A stretch of 64,000 nucleotides of DNA from Vibrio navarrensis (GTDB taxonomy: Bacteria; Pseudomonadota; Gammaproteobacteria; Enterobacterales; Vibrionaceae), in contig NZ_CP065217.1 in NCBI RefSeq assembly GCF_015767675.1, positions 1,488,001-1,552,000 of the forward strand. The letters are read 5' to 3'. The position numbers and the translations under genes were made by a program. Every line of letters starts with the position of its first letter. Position 1 is the stretch's first letter. Below the pieces are notes generated by a model. The model saw nothing but the letters and a program-made list of their open reading frames with translations, was not told the origin of the DNA and made no database searches. Shown here piece by piece: positions 25,625 to 35,143 of this stretch.

Positions 25625-26302
25625 ATGTCTAGTAAAGAGATTTATCTGCTTCGCCACGGAAAAACCACTGCGCCGCCGGGCCTTTACGGAGCCAGCGATG
25701 CAAAAGTAGACCCCAAGATGCAACACGCGATAGCGAGAGCCTTGTGCGAGCAGCTAACGCAAGAGCAAATCATTCCGCTCACTCGGATTGTCACGTCTCC
25801 GCTGAGCCGTTGCCGAGTGTTGGCTGAGCAGGTCGGTAGTTTGCTCGGCACACCGCTGGTGGTTGACGGTGGCTGGCGAGAAATGGCCTTTGGCGAACTC
25901 GACGGGCGGCCATTTGCGCAGCAAGATTACCCGTGGCCTTTACTCAACGCCTTTTCGCGCGACCCTGCCCACACCGAACTGCCCGGGGGAGAGCGTCTGG
26001 CTGATTTTCAACACAGAGTGATTCATGCTTGGTCGCAGATTGTCACCTCACAAGCTGATAAAGTGTTAATCATCACTCACGGCGGCGTCATTCGCCTTAT
26101 TCTCGCCCACCTTTTGGGTGTAGACTGGCGAAATCCTCATTGGTATCAACGTTTAACCATTGAAAACGCAAGCCTGACGCACATCAGCTTGTTCACCGAT
26201 AGCGACGGGGCCTCTTACCCTACGGTGAAAAGCATTGCGCTGCCGCTGCGGCTCAGGGACGAACAGACAAAGCAAATTCGTAATAAAGACAGATTTGATT
26301 AA
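25625..26302 (+). CDS. cobC: histidine phosphatase, probable alpha-ribazole phosphatase
   Basis: This is a 225-aa member of the histidine phosphatase (phosphoglycerate mutase-like) superfamily. The catalytic LLRHGKTTAPPGLYGASD is at residues 8-25, SPLSRCRVLAEQVG near 59-72, and the second His is in ITHGGVIRLILAHLLG near 150. Its place as the last gene of cobTSU indicates alpha-ribazole-5'-phosphate phosphatase. The C-terminus is basic. Start by ATG two bases after the cobU stop, so translation is coupled. Other histidine phosphatases look alike; the operon supports the call. Confidence 0.88.
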   Translation: MSSKEIYLLRHGKTTAPPGLYGASDAKVDPKMQHAIARALCEQLTQEQIIPLTRIVTSPLSRCRVLAEQVGSLLGTPLVVDGGWREMAFGELDGRPFAQQDYPWPLLNAFSRDPAHTELPGGERLADFQHRVIHAWSQIVTSQADKVLIITHGGVIRLILAHLLGVDWRNPHWYQRLTIENASLTHISLFTDSDGASYPTVKSIALPLRLRDEQTKQIRNKDRFD

Positions 26303-26312
26303 GGAAAACAGC

Positions 26313-28112
26313 ATGACAGCGCCAAGTTGGGATCTCACCATCGCTTACGCCGATCTAAGCGATGAACGCATCGAACAAGATATAGAGCTGATCGAGCAAT
26401 GCATTAAATTGCTCAAAACCCAAGCTTCGCAAAAAGAAGTGGTCAGCGTAATGCAAAACGCCATCGTCACTAAAGAAGCGGCAGGCCGTTTACTTTCAAC
26501 CATTTATACCTTTGCCAACTGTCACACGTCAGTCGATGTGACCCATGCCGAAGCGAAAGCACTCGTTGGCCGAATGGCCAAACTCAGTTCAGAAATGGAT
26601 CAAGCGTTTAGCCCGTACGAGTTGGCCTTAATGCACGCCGATGACGATTTCATCGTTGATGTTTTAGAAAGTGATAATCCAGATGTCGCTTCACAGGCGT
26701 TCGCGATTGCGCAGTTGCGTAAGTTGGCGGATCAAAGCTTGAGTGTGGCACAAGAGCAACTGCTCTCAGCAATGGCAGTGGATGGCCGTGACGGTTGGGG
26801 ACGCTTATACGACAACCTGACAGGGACGCTGAAAGTCAATCTTAAACTGGCAGACGGCCAAGAGCAGACCCTCGGCTTTTCTCAAGCCGCGGCGATTTTA
26901 TATGGCTCGGACTTCGCGCGTCAGGAGAGCGCGTGGCGCGGTATTCAACAAGCAATGGCGACGCATCGCGAAACCTTTGCCGCGATCTTAAATGCGCTTT
27001 CCGGTTGGCGTTTAACCGAGTATCAAAAACGCTCTCACCAGCGCGATATTCACTTCCTTGAACCCAGTTTGTACAGCAGTCGTATTCAGCCGCAGACGTT
27101 GGAGACCATGATCTCGGTGACCAGACAAAATCGCCACGTGGGTCAAAAAGCAGGCGTATTAATGGCGAAAGTGCATGGTTTAAACGAGATGAAGCCGTGG
27201 AATCATCTCGCCGCCATGCCTGATTTTTCGGGAGAAGCCAAGGTCTATAGTTTTGAAGAAGCGATTGAGGTGATCCGCGCGGCGTTCGCTCAAGTCGATC
27301 CTGAGATGGCAACGTTTGTCGACATGATGGTCGAAAATGGCTGGATTGATGCCGCTCCCGGCGACAACAAACGCTTGGGCGCTTATTGCACAAAACTTGC
27401 GGCGACCCGAACGCCTTTGGTGTTTATGACGTGGGCGGGCAGCCGTTCCGATCTGATGACGTTGGCGCATGAACTCGGCCACGCGTTCCATAATTGGGTG
27501 ATGCGAGATATGCCCTTGTGTCAGACCCGTTACCCAATGACCTTGGCCGAGACCGCGTCGATTTTTGCTGAAAACATTGTGCAGGACTACTTGATTGCCA
27601 AGGCGCAAAGCGACGAAGAGAAGTTGGAAATGCTGTGGGAAGAACTCTCGTCTGCGTTGGCGCTGATGATCAACATTCCGGTGCGCTATGAGTTTGAAAA
27701 AGCCTTTTATCAGCAGCGCACTGACGGCGAACTATCGGCCGATGAGCTGTGTGCGTTGATGAGCAGCACTTGGCAAGAATGGTATGGCGAAGCGATGTCA
27801 GAGCCCGATCCCTATTTCTGGGCCAGTAAGTTGCATTTCTCGATTTCTGATATCAGTTTTTACAATTACCCGTATCTGTTTGGTTACTTGTTCTCCAAAG
27901 GCATTTACGCCCAGCGCAGTGAAAAAGGCGAGCAGTTCTATCAAGACTATGTCTCGCTGCTGCGTGATACAGGCTCAATGATGGCGGAAGCCGTGGTGTT
28001 TCAGCATTTGGCGATGGATTTAACTCAAGACGAGTTCTGGCAAAAGAGTATTGATCTGATCAGCGCCAAAGTGGATGAGTTCGAGCGTTTGCTGGCAAAA
28101 GTGTCGCAGTAA
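26313..28112 (+). CDS. M3 family oligoendopeptidase (PepF-like)
   Basis: This is a 599-aa zinc metallopeptidase. The active site is in LMTLAHELGHAFHNWVMRDM, the HExxH motif HELGH, with the third ligand Glu in the following TLAETASIFAENIVQDYL helix. The downstream SEPDPYFWASKLHFSISDISFYNYPYLFGYLFSKGIYA is typical of M3 oligoendopeptidases. The ATG at 26313 follows AAGGAAA and is preferred to upstream in-frame starts that run into cobC. It degrades cytoplasmic oligopeptides. It lies 10 bp after cobC and could share its transcript. Confidence 0.92.
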   Translation: MTAPSWDLTIAYADLSDERIEQDIELIEQCIKLLKTQASQKEVVSVMQNAIVTKEAAGRLLSTIYTFANCHTSVDVTHAEAKALVGRMAKLSSEMDQAFSPYELALMHADDDFIVDVLESDNPDVASQAFAIAQLRKLADQSLSVAQEQLLSAMAVDGRDGWGRLYDNLTGTLKVNLKLADGQEQTLGFSQAAAILYGSDFARQESAWRGIQQAMATHRETFAAILNALSGWRLTEYQKRSHQRDIHFLEPSLYSSRIQPQTLETMISVTRQNRHVGQKAGVLMAKVHGLNEMKPWNHLAAMPDFSGEAKVYSFEEAIEVIRAAFAQVDPEMATFVDMMVENGWIDAAPGDNKRLGAYCTKLAATRTPLVFMTWAGSRSDLMTLAHELGHAFHNWVMRDMPLCQTRYPMTLAETASIFAENIVQDYLIAKAQSDEEKLEMLWEELSSALALMINIPVRYEFEKAFYQQRTDGELSADELCALMSSTWQEWYGEAMSEPDPYFWASKLHFSISDISFYNYPYLFGYLFSKGIYAQRSEKGEQFYQDYVSLLRDTGSMMAEAVVFQHLAMDLTQDEFWQKSIDLISAKVDEFERLLAKVSQ

Positions 28113-28344
28113 GATAACTTGATCCAGCTATAACGAAAATGGTTAGGGATGTGATAGAGTTCGCTCCCTAACGTATTGTTATTGTTCAATAAGAAGTAAG
28201 CTTTTTGTAGTTGCATATAAAAAGAAAGTATGATTTGCCTGTTTTGCACTCATTTTATTGATTCGTCTTCATAAGTGGGATCCTAGCAACATAAATCATC
28301 AAAACATTTTATTAACATACCGCCGTGCAATTAAGGAGTAACGC

Positions 28345-29373
28345 ATGACGAATTCTCTGTTTCGCCAATCGTTTTTGTTAGACACCCTAGATATGCAGCA
28401 GGCCGTTGATGCGCAAACAACGACGCTGCCAAGTGGGGTGCAACTTAAGCTGCATCAGCGCGGTGTGTTAGAAGTCATTCCGGCCAGTTACACCGCCAGC
28501 AGCAAAAATATGATTATTTCGACTGGGATCCACGGTGATGAAACGGCGCCGATGGAGTTGGTCGACAAGATCGTTCGTGACATTGAAACGGGATTTCAAT
28601 CAGTCAAAGCACGTTGCTTGTTTATCATTGCTCACCCAGAAGCCACCAATGCCCATACGCGATTTATTGAAGAGAACCTCAATCGCTTGTTTGACGACAA
28701 AGATTACCCGATGAGCAAAGAGCTGGTGATTGCCGATACGCTGAAAATCTTGGTGAAAGACTTTTTTGCGGATACGGACGAAGAGACGCGTTGGCATCTT
28801 GATTTGCACTGTGCGATCCGCGGTTCGAAACACTATTCGTTTGCCATCAGCCCGAAAACTCGCCATCCGACGCGCTCCAGAGCGCTGGTGGATTTTGTCA
28901 ACCACAGCCATGTGGAAGCGCTGCTGCTGTCCAATTCGCCATCCAGTACCTTTAGCTGGTTCAGCGCGGAAAACTACTCAGCGCAAGCGTTGACTATGGA
29001 ACTGGGTCGCGTGGCGCGTATCGGTGACAACGACCTCAGTCGCTTTACCGCACTCGATATTACCCTGCGCGATCTGGTTGCTGACATGACGCCTGAACAT
29101 TTGCCAAAACCAGCAGTGACTTACCGCGTCAGCCGCACGATTGTGCGTTTACATGAAGATTTTGCCTTTAGATTTGATGACGATGTGGAAAACTTCACCT
29201 CGTTTATGCATGGCGAAGTATTTGGTCATGATGGTGACAAGCCACTGATGGCGAAAAATGACAATGAAGCCATTGTCTTCCCTAACCGCAAAGTGGCGAT
29301 TGGACAACGTGCAGCGCTGATGGTGTGTGAAGTGAAAACGCGCTTTGAAGATGGGCAGCTGGTTTACGATTAA
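28345..29373 (+). CDS. astE: succinylglutamate desuccinylase
   Basis: This 342-aa zinc enzyme hydrolyses N-succinylglutamate to glutamate and succinate, the last step of the arginine succinyltransferase pathway. Zinc ligands are visible in STGIHGDETAPMELVDKI (His and Glu near residues 63-66) and HLDLHCAIRGSKHYSF (His near 152). AETMELGRV-like TMELGRVARIGDND supplies the catalytic Glu. The other ast genes are not nearby. It has its own upstream region (28113-28344) with a good GGAG site and its own terminator. Confidence 0.95.
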   Translation: MTNSLFRQSFLLDTLDMQQAVDAQTTTLPSGVQLKLHQRGVLEVIPASYTASSKNMIISTGIHGDETAPMELVDKIVRDIETGFQSVKARCLFIIAHPEATNAHTRFIEENLNRLFDDKDYPMSKELVIADTLKILVKDFFADTDEETRWHLDLHCAIRGSKHYSFAISPKTRHPTRSRALVDFVNHSHVEALLLSNSPSSTFSWFSAENYSAQALTMELGRVARIGDNDLSRFTALDITLRDLVADMTPEHLPKPAVTYRVSRTIVRLHEDFAFRFDDDVENFTSFMHGEVFGHDGDKPLMAKNDNEAIVFPNRKVAIGQRAALMVCEVKTRFEDGQLVYD

Positions 29374-29407
29374 TCTGCTCGCCAGACACGCAGAAGGTTT
29401 ATTTTTG

Positions 29408-29435
29408 AAAGGCTTAACGTTACAGTTAGGCCTTT
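29408..29435 (+). terminator. intrinsic terminator after astE
   Basis: AAAGGCTTAAC (408-418), the loop GTTACA and GTTAGGCCTTT (425-435) form an 11-bp stem with one G-T pair. The sequence after it is T-rich (ATTATTTT). Confidence 0.8.
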
Positions 29436-29466
29436 ATTATTTTGCGCCGCATTTGGCCTGATTATC

Positions 29467-30462
29467 ATGGAATTTCACCAGCTTATTGACCACAAACAGC
29501 AGCGCTGGCAAAAAACGCTTATCTTGGTTGCCTTGCTTCTGCTCCTCCTTTCGGCCATCTATCTGATGGTGGGTGAAGTTTTCCTCTCGCCATTCTCTAC
29601 ACTTTCAAGTTTCGAGGTAAAACTGCTGGTGGATTTACGCCTGCCAAGACTCATAGCGGCGCTGGCAATTGGTGCCGCGCTAGCGGTTAGCGGCGCGACC
29701 TTGCAAGTGTTGCTGGGCAATGTGTTGGCTGAGCCCGGCGTACTGGGCATCTCGGGCGGGGCCAGTTTGGCGATGGTGATCGCGATGTTTTTTCTCCCCG
29801 CTATGCCAACGCCAAGCGTATTCATGATTTCAGCTATTTTAGGAGCGCTGGTTTTTACCTTGTTGCTGGTCGGCATGGCGAGGGCGATGCTTCTTTCTAC
29901 CTCGAGAATGTTGTTGGTTGGGGTGGCGCTTGGCATTCTCTCTGGCGCAGCCGTTACGTGGGCATTCTACTTCAGCGATGATTTGAGCCTAAGACAACTG
30001 ATGTACTGGTTGATGGGCAGTATTGGTGGTGCCAGTTGGCATCATCATCTGGTGACTTTAGTGCTTTTGCCTGTGCTGCTCTGGCTCTGTTCACAGGGCA
30101 AAGTGCTCGATAAACTGATGCTGGGCGAAACGCACGCTGCGCAGCTTGGACTGGATGTGCACAAAATCCGTTGGCAACTGATTCTGGCGGTGTCGGTATT
30201 GATCGGCTGCGCCGTGGCGCTTGGAGGCATCATCAGTTTTGTTGGTCTGGTAGTGCCGCACCTTTTGCGTTTGGCATTTGGCAGTGAAAACCGCTTCTTG
30301 CTGCCGTTATCCGCGTTGGCTGGGGCTGCTTTGCTGGTATTCTCGGACATTGGAGCGCGCACCTTGCTCGATTCGGCCGAGCTGCCGCTGGGGGTGCTGA
30401 CCACCACCATTGGCGCTCCGGTTTTTATCTGGATGCTGCTAAGGAGCCAAGATGCAAGTTAA
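29467..30462 (+). CDS. btuC: vitamin B12 ABC transporter permease BtuC
   Basis: This is a 331-aa integral membrane protein of the FecCD/BtuC family with about ten hydrophobic helices. Signature stretches are [46 protein letters not shown] and, near the coupling helix, [55 protein letters not shown] follows. It works with BtuD and a periplasmic BtuF that is not in the window. The end overlaps btuD by 11 bp and carries its ribosome site. Confidence 0.95.
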   Translation: MEFHQLIDHKQQRWQKTLILVALLLLLLSAIYLMVGEVFLSPFSTLSSFEVKLLVDLRLPRLIAALAIGAALAVSGATLQVLLGNVLAEPGVLGISGGASLAMVIAMFFLPAMPTPSVFMISAILGALVFTLLLVGMARAMLLSTSRMLLVGVALGILSGAAVTWAFYFSDDLSLRQLMYWLMGSIGGASWHHHLVTLVLLPVLLWLCSQGKVLDKLMLGETHAAQLGLDVHKIRWQLILAVSVLIGCAVALGGIISFVGLVVPHLLRLAFGSENRFLLPLSALAGAALLVFSDIGARTLLDSAELPLGVLTTTIGAPVFIWMLLRSQDAS

Positions 30463-31216
30463 CCACATCGGCGTCGGGCATCGGCTTCTCCCGCTCTCGT
30501 TTCAATGCCAAGCGGGGGAAAAAGTCTATCTGGTTGGGCCAAACGGCTCAGGCAAGAGCACCTTACTTTCTGCGTTATCTGGCGTTTTGAGTCGGCGTGA
30601 TGGCGGCCAAGGCGAAGTGCAGCTGGGTACGTTGAGTTTGCTGACGCTGCCGCTGACCGAACAGGCGCGCTTTCGCGCCTATTTATCCCAGCAGGCCAAA
30701 CCAGCGTTTCATATCGATGTCTATCAAATGTTGGCGCTCTCTTTACCCGCCGGGTGCAAACCCAGTGATAGCCATGTCAAGCAGGCTATTGCGCAGCTTT
30801 CTGCGTTATTACAGCTTGAAGATAAACTGCATCGCCGCGTGCAGACGTTGTCGGGCGGGGAGTGGCAACGCGTGCGTTTGGCCGCTGTTTGTCTGCAAGT
30901 CTGGCGTGATCTCAACCCTTTTTCGCAGCTTTTGCTGCTTGATGAGCCAGCCGCGCCGCTGGATGTTGCGCAAGAAAAATGGCTCTATCAATTGATCGAT
31001 GTCATCGCAGCGCAGGGCATTACGGTGGTGGTCGCTAATCACGATCTAAACCGAGTCTGCCAGCATGCCGACAAAGTCCTGCTGCTTAATCAGGGTGTGA
31101 TGGAGGCTTATGGCACGCCAGAGCAGGTGATGACGGTTGAGCATCTGCAAAAGGTGTTTCGCACCTCAGTGAAGAAAGTGATGGTGGACGATAACCCCTA
31201 TCTGATTTTTACCTGA
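30452..31216 (+). CDS. btuD: vitamin B12 ABC transporter ATPase BtuD
   Basis: This is a 254-aa ABC ATPase. Walker A is [14 protein letters not shown] (about residues 29-42), the Q-loop is [10 protein letters not shown], the signature motif is [15 protein letters not shown] (about 131), Walker B is [16 protein letters not shown] and the switch His is in [27 protein letters not shown] lies 6 bases before the ATG, within btuC. The last seven codons, including the stop, belong to the first unit of a 21-bp tandem repeat. Confidence 0.95.
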   Translation: MQVNHIGVGHRLLPLSFQCQAGEKVYLVGPNGSGKSTLLSALSGVLSRRDGGQGEVQLGTLSLLTLPLTEQARFRAYLSQQAKPAFHIDVYQMLALSLPAGCKPSDSHVKQAIAQLSALLQLEDKLHRRVQTLSGGEWQRVRLAAVCLQVWRDLNPFSQLLLLDEPAAPLDVAQEKWLYQLIDVIAAQGITVVVANHDLNRVCQHADKVLLLNQGVMEAYGTPEQVMTVEHLQKVFRTSVKKVMVDDNPYLIFT

Positions 31217-31259
31217 GCCTATCTGTTTTTTACCTGAGCCTATCTGTTTTTCACCTGAG
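31197..31259 (+). repeat. three tandem 21-bp repeats at the end of btuD
   Basis: Units are 31197-31217, 31218-31238 and 31239-31259. They read CCTATCTG, then a T-rich run, then ACCTGAG, with one or two differences between units. The first unit includes the btuD stop codon TGA. As the unit is 21 bp, each copy stays in frame and each contains its own in-frame stop. Confidence 0.95.
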
Positions 31260-31268
31260 CATCGAGAC

Positions 31269-31294
31269 GAAAAACCCGCGACCATGCGCGGGTT
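31269..31294 (-). terminator. intrinsic terminator for the pyrophosphohydrolase gene
   Basis: AACCCGCG (31273-31280), a six-base loop and CGCGGGTT (31287-31294) form the stem. On the minus strand it is followed by a T-run (complement of the A-run from 31270), 25 bp after that gene's stop. Confidence 0.82.
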
Positions 31295-31319
31295 AGTTGA
31301 GCGAAAAACTGAGCGGTGA

Positions 31320-31907
31320 TTAGGCTGTCAACGCGCTGAGATCGGCTGGGCGGTAGTAAACCGATTTCAGCACTTTACCTTGGCGAATGGTTTTGCCTTC
31401 GCTGACAAAATCTTCGGCACACTTGGCAATCAAGTAATCGCCTTTTTGCACCGCCATCAGCTTCACGCCTTGTTCAGCGTAGAACTTTTCGGTGTCAGCG
31501 TATTCTTGCTCGTTGCGACACACTTTGCTCATGTTGCTTGAATGCACTTCATCCCAGCAGGGAATGAAATCAATGCCACGGTTTTTTGCCACGTTAAGCA
31601 GCAGATCAATCAGGTAGCTGATGGCGAGATTGTCTTCAACCTTCGCTTGACCAAGATGCACCAGTCTGCCCATTAACACATACACTGAATCGACGATGGC
31701 ATCAGCCTGCTCTGTTTTGCTATCTGCTTCAGCGAGCTCTGTCATCTCTTCGATGATCAAAGAGGTATGCAGAGTGTCCGCTTTGTCGTCGAGGCTTTCA
31801 GGCGAAGCGACTGGCAAATCGAAGGTGCTGCGAAACTCGCTGATGTCGCGGTACAGGTGGTCAAAAATCTCTTGGGTCAGTTGAGACAAATACATGTGCT
31901 TTTCCAT
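31320..31907 (-). CDS. nucleoside triphosphate pyrophosphohydrolase-like protein (MazG/PRA-PH superfamily)
   Basis: This is a 195-aa all-alpha NTP pyrophosphatase-like protein. The metal-binding signature is IIEEMTELAEADSKTEQADAIVDSVYVLMG (EExxE followed by ExxDxxxD pattern, about residues 50-80). RGIDFIPCWDEVHSSNMSK near 118-136 is the family's second conserved block. The C-terminal half (YLIAKCAEDFVSEGKTIRQGKVLKSVYYRPADL) is an added domain. It may cleave non-canonical or excess nucleotides. A second ATG four codons in (31895) has a better upstream purine stretch and may be the true start. Confidence 0.8.
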   Translation of the reverse strand: MEKHMYLSQLTQEIFDHLYRDISEFRSTFDLPVASPESLDDKADTLHTSLIIEEMTELAEADSKTEQADAIVDSVYVLMGRLVHLGQAKVEDNLAISYLIDLLLNVAKNRGIDFIPCWDEVHSSNMSKVCRNEQEYADTEKFYAEQGVKLMAVQKGDYLIAKCAEDFVSEGKTIRQGKVLKSVYYRPADLSALTA

Positions 31908-32042
31908 TGGTTTTTACTAAGCGCGAATGATACCAGAGCGAACCGGCAAGCTCTACCCTAGGCTCATGCTAGCGCGGGTTTCGTCTGCGTATTGGTAAAA
32001 CCATCTGCTTAGTTAAAGCATCTGCTTAATGAAAGCCATCGC

Positions 32043-32600
32043 TTACGAAAAGAGATACGGAAACAGTTGTTTACGCTGCTCTGGCGTCAACGCTGAAACG
32101 CGCGCGATGTTGGTGTGCGGAATCGCTTCTGGATTGGGATAGTGACGCAGCACTTTCTCCATGCTCTCTTCACGGATCAGATGAAAAATCGGGTAAGGAG
32201 AGCGATTGGTGAGGTTTTCGTCATCTTCCGGCTGCGCGCCGCCGAAACAGTAATCGGGATGGAAGGTCGCCACTTGAAAAATCCCTTCCCAGTCTTGCTG
32301 TTTGATTAGCGCCTCCACCCAATCAATGAAAAAGTTGTAGTCCCAGAAATCTTCCAGCATGTTTGGCACCACCACCAGCGTGGTCTCCAACTCGCTCGGT
32401 TCGCTTTGATCCAATTCGAGCAACTGAGTGAGAATGTCTTGCAGCAGCGTTTCTTCGCTGTCAGCGTCACTGACGTGAATTTTGATCTGTTGATTGCGTT
32501 GCGGTTTGGCTGCGAAAGGGCAGAGATTGAGACCAATCACCACATCATCCAACCATTGGTTCACTTGCTGTTTGATTTCTTGAGTTGAGCGCTGTGTCAT
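32043..32600 (-). CDS. DUF1415 family protein
   Basis: This is a 185-aa protein matching the DUF1415 pattern. It has WLDDVVIGLNLCPFAAKP at the start, ETTLVVVPNMLEDFWDYNFFIDWVE in the middle, and FQVATFHPDYCFGGAQPEDDENLTNRSPYPIFHLIREESMEKVL near the end. The conserved Cys, His and Asp residues could bind metal or be catalytic, but I know of no established function. It is an isolated gene with no obvious partner. Confidence 0.88.
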   Translation of the reverse strand: MTQRSTQEIKQQVNQWLDDVVIGLNLCPFAAKPQRNQQIKIHVSDADSEETLLQDILTQLLELDQSEPSELETTLVVVPNMLEDFWDYNFFIDWVEALIKQQDWEGIFQVATFHPDYCFGGAQPEDDENLTNRSPYPIFHLIREESMEKVLRHYPNPEAIPHTNIARVSALTPEQRKQLFPYLFS

Positions 32601-32657
32601 TGTCGTTATTGCTTTGGAAAAATGGGCGCCAAGTATAGCGATACCTAGCGCGAAAAC

Positions 32658-33881
32658 CTACTTTTCTGATAGCGCTACTTTATCCTCTAGCATGGCGTAC
32701 TTGGGTTTGCGCAGTTTCACGATCACGGCAATCAGCAATGCGTACAGTACCAGCGCGCCGTAAGTCACGCCCGGCCATTGCCAGTGTTGCCAGCAATAGA
32801 GCAGGAGAAATCCGCCCAGACTGCCGCCGACGTAGTAGTGCACCAGATACATCGCGGTAGCGGTGGCTTTGGCTTTGTGCGCTTTTTGTCCAACCCAGCC
32901 ATAGGCCAAGGTGTGGGTAAAAAAGGCACCAAAAGAGATCAGCACCAAACCAAGCAACATGGCAAACAGGTGCTCAATTGAGGCAATCAACATCCCGCTC
33001 AAACTGATGACCGCGCCAGTTAACATCCCTATTACCGGGTGAAAGCGCTGGTTCCATTTTCCCGTGTATTTTGAACTCACCGTGCCGCCGAGATAACAAA
33101 GGAAGATCAACGAGGCAAGACCGACGGGCAAATTATGCGGTTCGGAAACCAAGCGGAAACCCATCACCGAGTAGAGATTGACGAACAAAGCGAAGTTGAG
33201 ACCGCCAATCAGCATTGCCAGCCATACCCGAGTGTGACGCAAATGCTGAACGATGGTCTGGTTGTGTTGCCACAAGGTGTGCTTGCTGGCGGTGAAGTTT
33301 TTTTGCGCCGGAAGCAGTAAGCCAACGGCGAACACACCAAGCAAAGTAAACGCCAGCATCACTTGAATGGCGGTGGTGGTGCCAAACCAATCCGACATCA
33401 AACCGCCGCTGATCCGGCCGCTGATGCCACCCAGCGAATTCGCCGCAATGTAGCCGCCAATGGCATGGCCAAAGGCGCTTGGGCTGAGTTCTTCTGCCAT
33501 GTACGCCACCGCCACGGCGGCAAACGCCGCGAGAGCAACACCCAGTAAGGCGCGGCAGGCAACGACAAACAGAAAGGAGTCACTAAAGAGCAGCGCGGCG
33601 CTGCACAGTGGAATGGCAAACAGGCCAGAGAGCATGACGCGGCGACGGCCAATTTTTTCGGACAATACGGCCATCGGTACAAGGCTAAAAGAGAGGCCAA
33701 GCGTGGTGGCGGCGAAAATCCAGTTGACCTGCGTTTCTGAAACGGCGTATTCGAGTGCCAGTTTTGGCAGCATGGGTTGGAAAAGATACAGATTGCAGAA
33801 CACCAAAAAAGAGCCCAGTGCGAGTGCAAAGGTAATATGTCGATACTGTTTGCTGCCAAGGTCGTACATCTCTAATCTCAT
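32658..33881 (-). CDS. major facilitator superfamily transporter, YnfM-like
   Basis: This is an inner-membrane protein of about 407 aa with twelve hydrophobic segments. The MFS loop 2-3 motif appears as LSEKIGRRRVMLSGLFAIPLC near residues 80-100. YMAEELSPSAFGHAIGGYIAANSLGGISGRISGGLMSDWFG is the conserved central part of YnfM-type carriers. It is divergent from a LysR regulator, the usual pairing for YnfM-like exporters. The start is uncertain: ATGs at 33929, 33881 and 33869 are in frame. I use 33881 because an AGG lies just upstream. Substrate unknown. Confidence 0.85.
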   Translation of the reverse strand: MRLEMYDLGSKQYRHITFALALGSFLVFCNLYLFQPMLPKLALEYAVSETQVNWIFAATTLGLSFSLVPMAVLSEKIGRRRVMLSGLFAIPLCSAALLFSDSFLFVVACRALLGVALAAFAAVAVAYMAEELSPSAFGHAIGGYIAANSLGGISGRISGGLMSDWFGTTTAIQVMLAFTLLGVFAVGLLLPAQKNFTASKHTLWQHNQTIVQHLRHTRVWLAMLIGGLNFALFVNLYSVMGFRLVSEPHNLPVGLASLIFLCYLGGTVSSKYTGKWNQRFHPVIGMLTGAVISLSGMLIASIEHLFAMLLGLVLISFGAFFTHTLAYGWVGQKAHKAKATATAMYLVHYYVGGSLGGFLLLYCWQHWQWPGVTYGALVLYALLIAVIVKLRKPKYAMLEDKVALSEK

Positions 33882-33927
33882 CCACCTGTCGATTTGTGAG
33901 CACAGTATCAGTCGTCTCATGATAAAC

Positions 33928-33961
33928 AAAATATATTAAAAATATGATAACGATATATTTT
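33928..33961. promoter_or_regulatory. candidate operator between the MFS and LysR genes
   Basis: AAAATATAT (33928-33936) and ATATATTTT (33953-33961) form an inverted repeat in the AT-rich divergent intergenic region, as expected for LysR-type binding sites. The assignment rests on position and symmetry. Confidence 0.45.
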
Positions 33962-33969
33962 TGATCTTC

Positions 33970-34839
33970 ATGGAATCGAAACAACTCAAACAATTCGTCG
34001 CGGTGGCAGAGCATCGCAATTTCACCCGGGCCGCCGAAGCGCTGCACATCGCCCAGCCAGCGCTAAGTGTATCCATTAAACGCTTAGAGCAAAGTTTAGG
34101 CGTGACGCTGTTTAAGCGAGAGGACAAACAGATCGCGCTGACCACAGAAGGGGAGACGCTCTACCAGCACGCCAAACGGGTTGTACAGCAGTTGCACGAC
34201 GCCGAACTCGCCATCAACGAGCTGAAGGGATTGGAAAAAGGGGAAGTGCGTCTTGGCGCGCCCAGCATGATGGGCAGCTATTTTTTTCCGGAGATCTTGA
34301 TGGCTTTCAAAAGCCACTATCCCAATCTCAAACTGACCTTGATAGAAGCGGGCACGCAGTCGATCCGGCGTATGCTGCTTGAAGGTGAACTCGATATTGG
34401 CGTGATCACCGAAAACGATCTGCCGGAGGATTTGGAAACCGACCATCTTTTTTCTAGCCAAATGATGGCGGTGGTTGGCAGCGAGCATCCGCTAGCGGAG
34501 CGCACCTCGTTAAGCTTTGCGGAGTTTTTCCGCCACGAGTTGGTGATGTTTAAGTCGGGCTATTTCCATCGAGATTTCCTCGACCATTTCAGCGCCCAGC
34601 ATGGGATTGAAATGCAGTATTCGTTTGAAACCAACTTGCTGCCGCTGATCTTAAAAATCGTCAAACGGGAGTTTGCCATCACGGCGCTGCTGGAACTGGT
34701 TACTGAACACGAAATTGGCATCAAAGGGGTGCCGTTTGATCCACCTGTGACGCTCAACTTGGCGCTCGCTTGGCGTCGCGGCGGCTATTTGTCGGTGGCG
34801 GATCGCACTTTTATCGAATTTATCAAGCAGTACGTTTAG
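33970..34839 (+). CDS. LysR-family transcriptional regulator
   Basis: This is a 289-aa LysR regulator. The winged HTH spans residues 1-60 (MESKQLKQFVAVAEHRNFTRAAEALHIAQPALSVSIKRLEQSLGVTLFKR). The effector-binding domain begins near 90 (GEVRLGAPSMMGSYFFPEILMAF). The ATG at 33970 is chosen because the HTH begins there; a TTG lies three codons earlier. It is divergent from the MFS gene, which it probably controls. Its stop overlaps the end of the convergent glutaredoxin-like gene by 4 bp. Confidence 0.92.
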   Translation: MESKQLKQFVAVAEHRNFTRAAEALHIAQPALSVSIKRLEQSLGVTLFKREDKQIALTTEGETLYQHAKRVVQQLHDAELAINELKGLEKGEVRLGAPSMMGSYFFPEILMAFKSHYPNLKLTLIEAGTQSIRRMLLEGELDIGVITENDLPEDLETDHLFSSQMMAVVGSEHPLAERTSLSFAEFFRHELVMFKSGYFHRDFLDHFSAQHGIEMQYSFETNLLPLILKIVKREFAITALLELVTEHEIGIKGVPFDPPVTLNLALAWRRGGYLSVADRTFIEFIKQYV

Positions 34840-35063
34840 CTTTTATACATACGCTCAAAGTTGCTTGGGTTCCAGCCAATCATCAGACGATCACCGATTT
34901 TCAGCACCGGAACCGAGCGCGCCCCAATCGCGTCGAGCTCTTTTCTGCCGCGCTGCATTTTGGCATTACACAAACGGTACTGAATGCCTTTACTATCGAG
35001 ATAGCGCTGTGCGTCTTTACAGTGAGGGCATTTGTCTTTGATGTAGAGGACAACTCGTTTCAT
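34836..35063 (-). CDS. glutaredoxin family protein
   Basis: This is a 75-aa glutaredoxin-fold protein. The redox motif is CPHC (IKDKCPHCKDAQRYLDSKGIQY, about residues 10-14), the cis-Pro is in ARSVPVLKIGDRLMIGW and the C-terminus ends with NPSNFERMY. It is compact, resembling NrdH/GrxC-like small proteins. CPHC rather than CPYC leaves the preferred partner open. It converges on and overlaps the LysR gene. Confidence 0.85.
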   Translation of the reverse strand: MKRVVLYIKDKCPHCKDAQRYLDSKGIQYRLCNAKMQRGRKELDAIGARSVPVLKIGDRLMIGWNPSNFERMYKS

Positions 35064-35143
35064 GTTTTGCTACCGATGCAAGGAAAAAGGGGCGCAAGTG
35101 TAGCCAATTAATCGCGACGGGAAAAGAGCCAACGAGAAATGCG

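Noticed and set aside
26842..27393. 183-codon minus-strand frame inside the M3 peptidase gene
   Set aside because: It is a shadow frame of a well-supported gene, with Arg/Ser/Pro-rich translation.
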